From positions 53,758-117,757 of the forward strand of contig JASANG010000064.1 of assembly GCA_030248215.1 (NCBI GenBank): DNA of 64,000 nt, in the 5' to 3' direction. Made by a program: the position numbers and the translations under genes. The stretch's first letter is position 1, and every line of letters begins with the position of its first letter. Under the pieces are notes generated by a model. That model searched no databases and was not told where the DNA came from. It saw only the letters and a list, made by a program, of their open reading frames with translations. This stretch comes from Enoplolaimus lenunculus. Lineage: Eukaryota; Nematoda; Enoplea; Enoplida; Thoracostomopsidae. Positions 57,801 to 64,000 of this stretch are shown in pieces.

Positions 57801-60263
57801 TAATAAGTTTCCGAGCAATAGGACACTTTGGTCAAACATCGCTCCAGAATCCATCACTGTAAGATTTTGTTCCATGGTCCACTTACCCTTTTGCAATTTT
57901 GCACTGTGTGCCTTTGCAATATTGCATTTGCTTGTAAAGTTTGTGAACTTCAATCATGAAGAGCTGCTATTGTACAATTTAGACAAAGATAACAGATCTT
58001 AAATACATTCAGGTTTGGTTTAATCATACACTGTAAGAAAATGGGGAGTCAAATTGACTCTATCGAAAACAGGCTTTTCCTGACTACACAAACTGAGTCA
58101 AATTTGACTCCGCCAAAGTCAAATTAGATTCACTGTTGACTCTGGCGGAGTCAAATTCGACTCAGTTTGTGTAGTCAGGAAAAGTCTGTTTCCGAGAGAG
58201 TCAATTAGACTTCCCATTTTTTACAACATCTTCCAAATTACAGACAATCATGCTATCATGTAAACGTTTTGCAGATCCCGTTAACTCAGCTAAACTGGAC
58301 CGTTTTATTAAAGTTTTAGTCCTTATCGCTGCCTGGTTCCAGAGACACATTTTAAAGACAAATAATACTTTCAAAACTAACCATGGTATAATGATCGTCA
58401 AAATGAACCGGACGTTCTCGACCCAAGTAAGTTAGCTGAATGATCATAGGATGAAGCAAATATGCACAGTAGGTCAATCGACTAACAGGGAAAAATCCCG
58501 GCCACGATAGAATTTTATCGATAACGCCTAAAAATATACAAAACACATTATATAACAACCATATTAATAGATACGCTCAAACTTTGTTAAGGCTACTAAT
58601 TTCATTTGGGCCGCCGCATTCAGCAAATGCTTTAACGATTTAAAAAAATCTGAAGATACAACGCAGCACGAGCTTTTAAAATCAACGACAATGGTTCATG
58701 TATCAGCGTCTAAAATAATGTTTCGTTGCGAGTCAAAGCAATCTCCTACTCCTTATAAATTGTCACACAAACAAAACAGCTGCGTATCTCCCAATAACAA
58801 GTGCCCAATTCGCGAATCTGGAAAATAAACAAAACCAAAATTCTTTGTTGTTAGCTGAAATAGTAAAAAATCTAATTCCTAACCATAAGACTTGACCAAA
58901 ATGTAATTGGCGAAGTCAACTTACCGAAAGCAACAAAAATCTTGCAAGACCGTATTAGCAACTGGTAATACGTAATGAACAACAACATGCTTTTCTTCCA
59001 TTTTTGTATTTTTATAATAGAGTATATTACCTCCGTTTCCAGTCACGCAAGCGAATATCATCCACGACAGAGCCATCGCCCATACGGTCCTGTTCACCCC
59101 AGCGTAAAATCCGCTCAGTGCCACTGGCATCGGATCATTTGACGACAACCAATGATACAACCCGTATACAACAGCAAAACAAGTCGCTATAGACGCGCAC
59201 CATGCGACCACGTTTGCAACCTGAGCTTTAAACTACTGGTAGTACACTTGTCATTATGCAGCATTCACAATAATTTGCGTACAGCATGTCGCAATTCTCA
59301 CATGTCTGTCAGGTATAGGTGATAAAAATTCCGCATATTGTGCTCACGGATGTATCCGGGATTTTGGAATCGAGGGTACGACGTTACGTTCAATGCATTT
59401 GCTAAACGGGGTTTCTTGTGTTACAAAGTGCAAAACTACCTAAAACGCTATTACAAAAATTCCAACGCGGGGGGTTTGACTCCATACCTCCTACACAATC
59501 AAAGGCATAGTTATGGTCTCTAACTACTCCCTTGATCGAACTTGACCCTACTGTAAACATTGTTTGCGCAAGTTATAACAAAAAATGCATTATGCTGAGC
59601 AAAATAATGATCTAGTCAAACTACAGGAGTTAATTCTGGCGCAAAAACTGAAAACACCGAAAGGATCTAAAGTTTGTTGTTCTATACATCGTACAAAAAT
59701 GGCTCTCAATCAGCAAAACAATCTGAACGCAGTCGGAAGAAAAACAATGCATGGAATTAAGTCTTTATTTCTTCTTAAAATTTCAGTTTTAAGTGTGCCT
59801 TAATAAAGCTGCTCAAATATAGTTTAGATGTAAACAAAAACCAACCAGGATGACATCTGTAAAGTTTGCAGTCTTAAACCCTTTATCACATGAATATTTT
59901 CTATGTCCCCAGAGACCTACTTTTACGCTAGGATTCGAACTCCAGTGCTTGGAGTGGGAGGCATTTACCATCACCACTCAGCTATAGGAGCTTTACACTT
60001 GAGTCCGAGGGGGCTCTCACGTCTTGTGGTGATTTAGTACTATGTATACGTTCAGTTTACTATCTATAAATTTAAAAACAATGTAAAAGTCATCTAACAA
60101 TTAGTTAAATTATCGCATACTTACCTTCGGTATTCGAACTGTAGTTCCACGAAGTCGGAACAGAATATAGCCGACTAGAAGACCCCAAATATACGGACCA
60201 CATCTCATGTACGGCTTTATGTACACTTCGTCAAAAAACTTCATCGCCCCGACTCTGTTGAAT
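54807..60263 (-). CDS. NRF-6/OACYL-type membrane acyltransferase, C-terminal four exons
   Basis: Exons 60263-60125, 59220-59031, 58527-58382 and 55205-54807 join in phase to the C-terminal ~291 residues; the 5' exons are not in view. The first reads YIKPYMRCGPYIWGLLVGYI, the family's KPYxRxGPYxxGxxxGY signature. Next are the membrane helices WCASIATCFAVVYGLY and NRTVWAMALSWMIFACVTGN, then LSWPGFFPVSRLTYCAYLLH with HP, and last GHLVIAYAAAFVFSIAFEAS. A Ser/Gln/Pro-rich tail of ~100 residues ends in a stop at 54807. The fold belongs to the acyltransferase-3 superfamily (nose resistant to fluoxetine in C. elegans), predicted to transfer acyl groups or carry lipids at membranes; the substrate is unknown. 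The 3,176-base last intron holds a CTTCAG-repeat element and a GAGTC palindrome. Confidence 0.92.
55413..56219. mobile_element. Element made of CTTCAGTGTCC/GATACTGAAGCC repeats
   Basis: The ends AAGGGGTAGTGTGATGGACA and TGTCCATGACACTACACCTT are inverted. The flanks TAACTTTT and TAATTTTT differ at one base, an 8-bp target duplication. The left 340 bases are about nine units of ~36 bp, each holding CTTCAGTGTCC and GATACTGAAG, which are arms of one another; a shorter cluster lies at 56108-56206. No coding frame is real. It sits in the last intron of the acyltransferase gene. Confidence 0.8.
58029..58230. mobile_element. GAGTCAAATT palindrome, long-armed
   Basis: This is an almost perfect inverted repeat. 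AACTGAGTCAAATTTGACTC faces GAGTCAAATTCGACTCAGTT, and CAGGCTTTTCCTGACTACAC faces GTGTAGTCAGGAAAAGTCTG. It could fold into a ~90-bp hairpin in RNA. It lies in the last intron of the acyltransferase gene. Confidence 0.85.
59873..60048 (-). repeat. tRNA-derived repeat (family B), reverse copy
   Basis: On the minus strand it shows ACCACAAGACGTGAGAGCCC, ATAGCTGAGTGGTGATGG and TGGAGTTCGAATCCTAGCG, matching the copy at 12158. It lies in an acyltransferase intron, 77 bases past the donor of exon 60263-60125. Confidence 0.75.
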
Positions 60264-61795
60264 CTATAACAACATAAAAAAATTAGTGTTATTTTAGCAG
60301 TTACTATATTCAAAACATAGATTTTACTGTGATTTTCTGTATTACAAAATATAAAATGGCTCTGGATAAAAAAGCATTACACAGTAACTTTTAACACAAA
60401 AATACTTGTCAGGAGTATATACTAGAAGTTAAAGTGCCCCGATAGGGCCATGAAAAAAGAATATGTTTCCAAACCAAGCCAGAAGAAATTTGTAAAGTGT
60501 AGAAACAAGTTGAAATAAATTTTTCTTTTTGAGCTAATTGGTAGTCAAATGGCAAAAATGCCCTAAATCCTGCTGACCATGTGGTATTTGCAACTGAAAC
60601 ATATTCGCTGTGTTGAACAATAATGCTACGTGTGCATACAATTTGGACGGTTCATAGTAATTGGTCTCCGTCCTTGAAAATTATCTAGCACCACTAGACT
60701 CATCGCTCAATCCAAACCTAAACCAAATTCACACCACCCCCTTCACTCTCTAAACATCGCCAACCACTCCTTCTTCCTTTGCCTAAAATCTCACCTGTGC
60801 CCCTTAGCGAACTACGAACCCCAGCCATGAGACCGACAATTTAAATTCCATTTAATATTAATACCGATATTAATATTCACAATTAATAAGCCGCAATTTT
60901 AAATATTTTAAGCTTAAATTACGAACAGCATTTAAATTTTCACTTTTAACGTAAACAAAAACATCGATACTCCAAGCGCCTCTCACTAACGAGTGAAAAC
61001 CGATACCTTTCACCATAGACTCATAAAATTTTTGCGCAATCTTATATTAGCCCAACCATATTAGCCAAATTTAAATTTAACAAAGTTCTAAAATTTATCA
61101 CAACCTAACGTATTTCCCCCAATATGTGTAGCAGCGGCCACCAATTGGCGATAAGTCTGCTAATTCAAACCAGCGAATAAAGAAACTGGTGACTAGCCCA
61201 TGTTTCGAGAGCGATTATCCGCCACATGTGATGATCCAACGGAAGCTGGTTACGGTTGTTGTTTGAAAATGTACAATTGAAACTGGTGATAAGTCCTGCT
61301 CCAACTGGAGTTTGGCGCTAACTACTGAACGCGAGCTGGCACCAGGCAGATCCAGAAATTTATGTAGAGGTAGGGGTTGGCACAAGGTATCAAACGCAAT
61401 TTTTACCGTATACAACTTATATGTGACCAGTTTTTTTACTAACGGAAGATTATTTGAGTGGACACATTATTATTTTTAGCACAAAAAATTTCGGACAGGA
61501 CGTAGGTAATCCCCGCCCTCTGTATACGGTAGCAACAACAAACAGTCTAGTACCTTAATAAAAAGATACAAACACGTCCGAATCGGCCGCCAAGATTTAC
61601 GTGTACCGAGCGATACCAAACACATATCCTTTTGGCCTGCATTGCGTCCAATATTTTGCTCGTTACCACTCAAATTGGTCTTGTATGCCGTTGATTGGTA
61701 TGCACAACGCACCAGCCAATTATTCGTGCCCGTTCATACATGCATCGCATGCCATTTTGACTGAGGCCTTGAACGTTTATTATAACAAGAAGATT

Positions 61796-62130
61796 AGCCA
61801 ATGTTACTTTTAGGGCCATAACAATGGATTTAACATATTCAAAGCCTAAAATTCTAACATTAAAATATATACCTACGCCTAAGCCTAAGCAAAAAATGTA
61901 GTCTAGAATGTAAGCATATTTCTAAGCGTAAGCCTCAAGCATTGAAAAGTGTATTCCTAAGCCTAAGCCTAAGCAAAAAATGTAGTCTAAAATACCAGCG
62001 TTTTCAGAAAGGCTAAGAGTAAGCGTTGAAGAAGTATTACCTAAGCCTAAGCCTAACAAAAAATGTAATCTAGAATGGCATTCTTTTACAGACCACCAAG
62101 CAGACCGGACGTCCCTAAAAGTAACATCGG
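61796..62130 (-). mobile_element. TTAGGC-family element, composite
   Basis: The left end is GCCAATGTTACTTTTAGGG and the right end CCCTAAAAGTAACATCGG. Between them are three CCTAAGCCTAAGC clusters, each followed by AAAAAATGTAGTCTA, so the inner unit is tandemly triplicated. Flanking duplications are not clear. Confidence 0.75.
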
Positions 62131-62646
62131 TTAAGTCGAATTTCATCATTGAAAACTGTATTTTTTAACAAATTAGATTCAATTTCAACTAAAATGTATG
62201 CCAAGGTTTAAGGAATCATCATGGAAAATGCAACTCACATTAGCCATTTCAGCTATCGACTTAGCACTGCCCGCTGAGCGGGATCTACGCCTAGCGAACA
62301 ATCTAAACCTTCAAATGTTCATCTTTTTCAAATTTTTACCCAGCATATTGCGTAACTGGTCTTTGTCAGTTACGACGCCTATCACCCAACTTGTGCTTTC
62401 CTGCTCACACGCATTTTGCAATTTTCAAAATTTCAATATACCAAAGTTCGGTTTAAAACCTTGTTTGAGCACAAAACAAAGGTAACCTCAGCACCAGTAA
62501 AATTTTTCTGTCTTCTATTTGGCATATCAGATGTTCCTGCAGTCATTTTGTCAACGATTGGATCTAATATTACTTCTTTTTCCAGTAACTATAGATTAAG
62601 CGCTTTGTTCTAAGCTCTAATACTGCACGTTAAAAAACCGTCCTGC

Positions 62647-62757
62647 AAAGCCTAAGCCTAAGCCTAAGCCGAAGCAAAAATATAGCCTAAAATTTCTAGC
62701 GTACTCTTTTACCGTTCCACCAAATGATGGGACGGTCCTCCTTAAAGTAACATTCCT
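62647..62757 (-). mobile_element. TTAGGC-family fragment
   Basis: AAGCCTAAGCCTAAGCCTAA is followed by GCAAAAATATAGCCTAAAA and the right end CTCCTTAAAGTAACATTCC. The left end is missing. Confidence 0.7.
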
Positions 62758-64000
62758 CGGTCATCATTTCGAGCTCTTGTTGTTTAATAATGTTTTAATA
62801 AGTAATGTTAAATCTTTTAGCATTGAAGTAGCTATAATGATTTTGGAAGGGGGTCACATGTTCTATAAAAAATTTTAAACAGGTATTTCAGCAATTTTCA
62901 TCATAATCCCGCCTGTGTCACTACATTAAACTGGATGTGTTGAAATCTCTCAAATATAAAAGAATACTTTAAATCCTCCAATGGTTTTAGTTTCTAAACA
63001 AAACTAAGTGAAACCTGCCTAAGCCTTTCTTGGGCGAGGTTTGACATTTGAAACGGACCCGAAAATGTTATCAGTCTCAGCTTCACCGCTATTTAGATAA
63101 GACGGCCGCAATAGCGTACCTGAATAGTGAATACCAATGATGGGTCCTTTACATTGCGCATGGCACGTAGGGCTATTATTTCAAATGCGTATAGCACCTA
63201 TATTCCAGCTTAGCGACATGTCACATAACTGACAAAATACTGCAATTACTGGTTCAAAATTGAGCAATGTTAGCACGATGAAAAGTTCTGCCAAGATGCT
63301 GCAATTTTCATGAGTTAAGCATTTGCTGGTTCGAAAGTGACAAGACCTGATTCTTAAGTTACAAGACCTATAACCAACTCATGATGCTGTACACATTCAG
63401 CAAACGGATTTTTCCTACGCCTAAGCTATTTAGGACTCAACTACCAAATATTCATAATATTAAATGGCTTAAAGCACCTATGCACGATACCAGGTAGAGT
63501 TTGCCTACATTTTTTGTAAGCAACGGAAAGCGACGTGCGGCAGCGTCAGCGCAGTAAAGTATAGCGCCAACCATAGGCTTACAACATAGCCGCCTACCTG
63601 GAATGCCCCAATGTAATATGCCACGCCAAATTACACACGGCACGTAGAACATTACGCTTGAGTGCTAACAAAAACAAACCATTGCATCATCACCCCAATA
63701 GTTGGTTTAAAGCGCTCGTCATACTTCGGTAGTAAATGACTGTAACGGAATGAAATAAGTATTTTGGTTACAACAATAATTTTCGTATATTGTTCCAGGC
63801 GTCCCGTCAATTGCGCTCATACACGAGCATGATAGGATAGCCAACGTATTGCTTTCGCTAAAATCAAATAATAAAGCTTACATATGTCGCGTCCGATCAC
63901 ACGACAATTCGTAGCCCGGACAACTAACACAACAACTTGGAATTTTGAAGTTTCATCGACTCGACCAATTAGTTCGTCGTTGTATGCTTCAGTTTTAGTT

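Larger units (their letters stand above)
60264..64000. other. Right edge: intron or intergenic
   Basis: If the acyltransferase gene continues to the right, this is intron with possible unseen small exons. The one candidate I noted is a minus-strand segment near 62240-62304 between an acceptor-like GAAGGTTTAG and a GTGAGT donor, reading FARRRSRSAGSAKSIAEMAN; its phase does not join exon 60263. TTAGGC-family elements lie at 61796-62130 and 62647-62757. The stretch 60680-60850 is pyrimidine-rich with no gene seen, and 62760-64000 shows nothing I can name. Confidence 0.5.

Noticed and set aside
62240-62304. Exon directly upstream of the acyltransferase exon at 60263
   Set aside because: The only open phase ends on a complete codon, while exon 60263 needs two leading bases.

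Overview
This is an AT-rich, intron-rich, repeat-rich piece of an animal nuclear genome. Every certain gene is split by GT-AG introns, mostly a few hundred to about 3,000 bases long. The closest fit is an ecdysozoan, with a nematode as my best guess. The RNA polymerase II subunit 9 protein has the protostome-type C-terminal half ([15 protein letters not shown]). A globin with a possible N-myristoylation site and a gene of the NRF-6-type membrane acyltransferase family are both types that are abundant in nematodes. A dispersed DNA element carries arrays of TTAGGC, the nematode telomere unit. None of these proves the phylum.

Genes, left to right. 2858-3132 (-): possible small secreted peptide, two exons. 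10700-15050 (-): three-exon globin of 498 residues with long added N- and C-terminal tails. 16457-19870 (+): complete five-exon POLR2I (RPB9), 126 residues. 25547-34000 (+): complete eleven-exon STK11/LKB1 kinase, 945 residues, ending in a CAAX-type CKLQ. 42758-46505 (-): several candidate exons of one or two secreted or membrane proteins that I could not join with certainty. 54807-60263 (-): the last four coding exons of an NRF-6/OACYL-type multipass acyltransferase whose 5' part lies right of the window or was not seen. Reading phase matched at every splice junction of the four confident genes; this is the main evidence for the models.

The rest is dominated by short non-autonomous DNA elements and tRNA-derived repeats. 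(1) A TTAGGC-carrying family with GGCCAATGT-type ends and 8-bp target duplications. (2) An AACTCAG-rich family with CACTGTAAATT ends. (3) A GAGTCAAATT palindromic family. (4) A ~410-440 bp family with ends CTGTAGTGTCCCGAATAAG and TA duplications. (5) A family with CAGGGTGCAACCGGA-type ends. (6) A CTTAAGTAATTACTT family. (7) A GGGGGGCTTAGCCCCCC family. (8) Two tRNA-derived repeat families, one forming ~362 bp tandem units at two loci. No reverse transcriptase, transposase, integrase or capsid gene was recognised, so the autonomous partners are elsewhere.

The genes do not form a pathway. POLR2I is a core transcription subunit, STK11 is the AMPK-upstream kinase, the globin is a probable membrane-tethered heme protein, and the acyltransferase-like protein is a multipass membrane protein.
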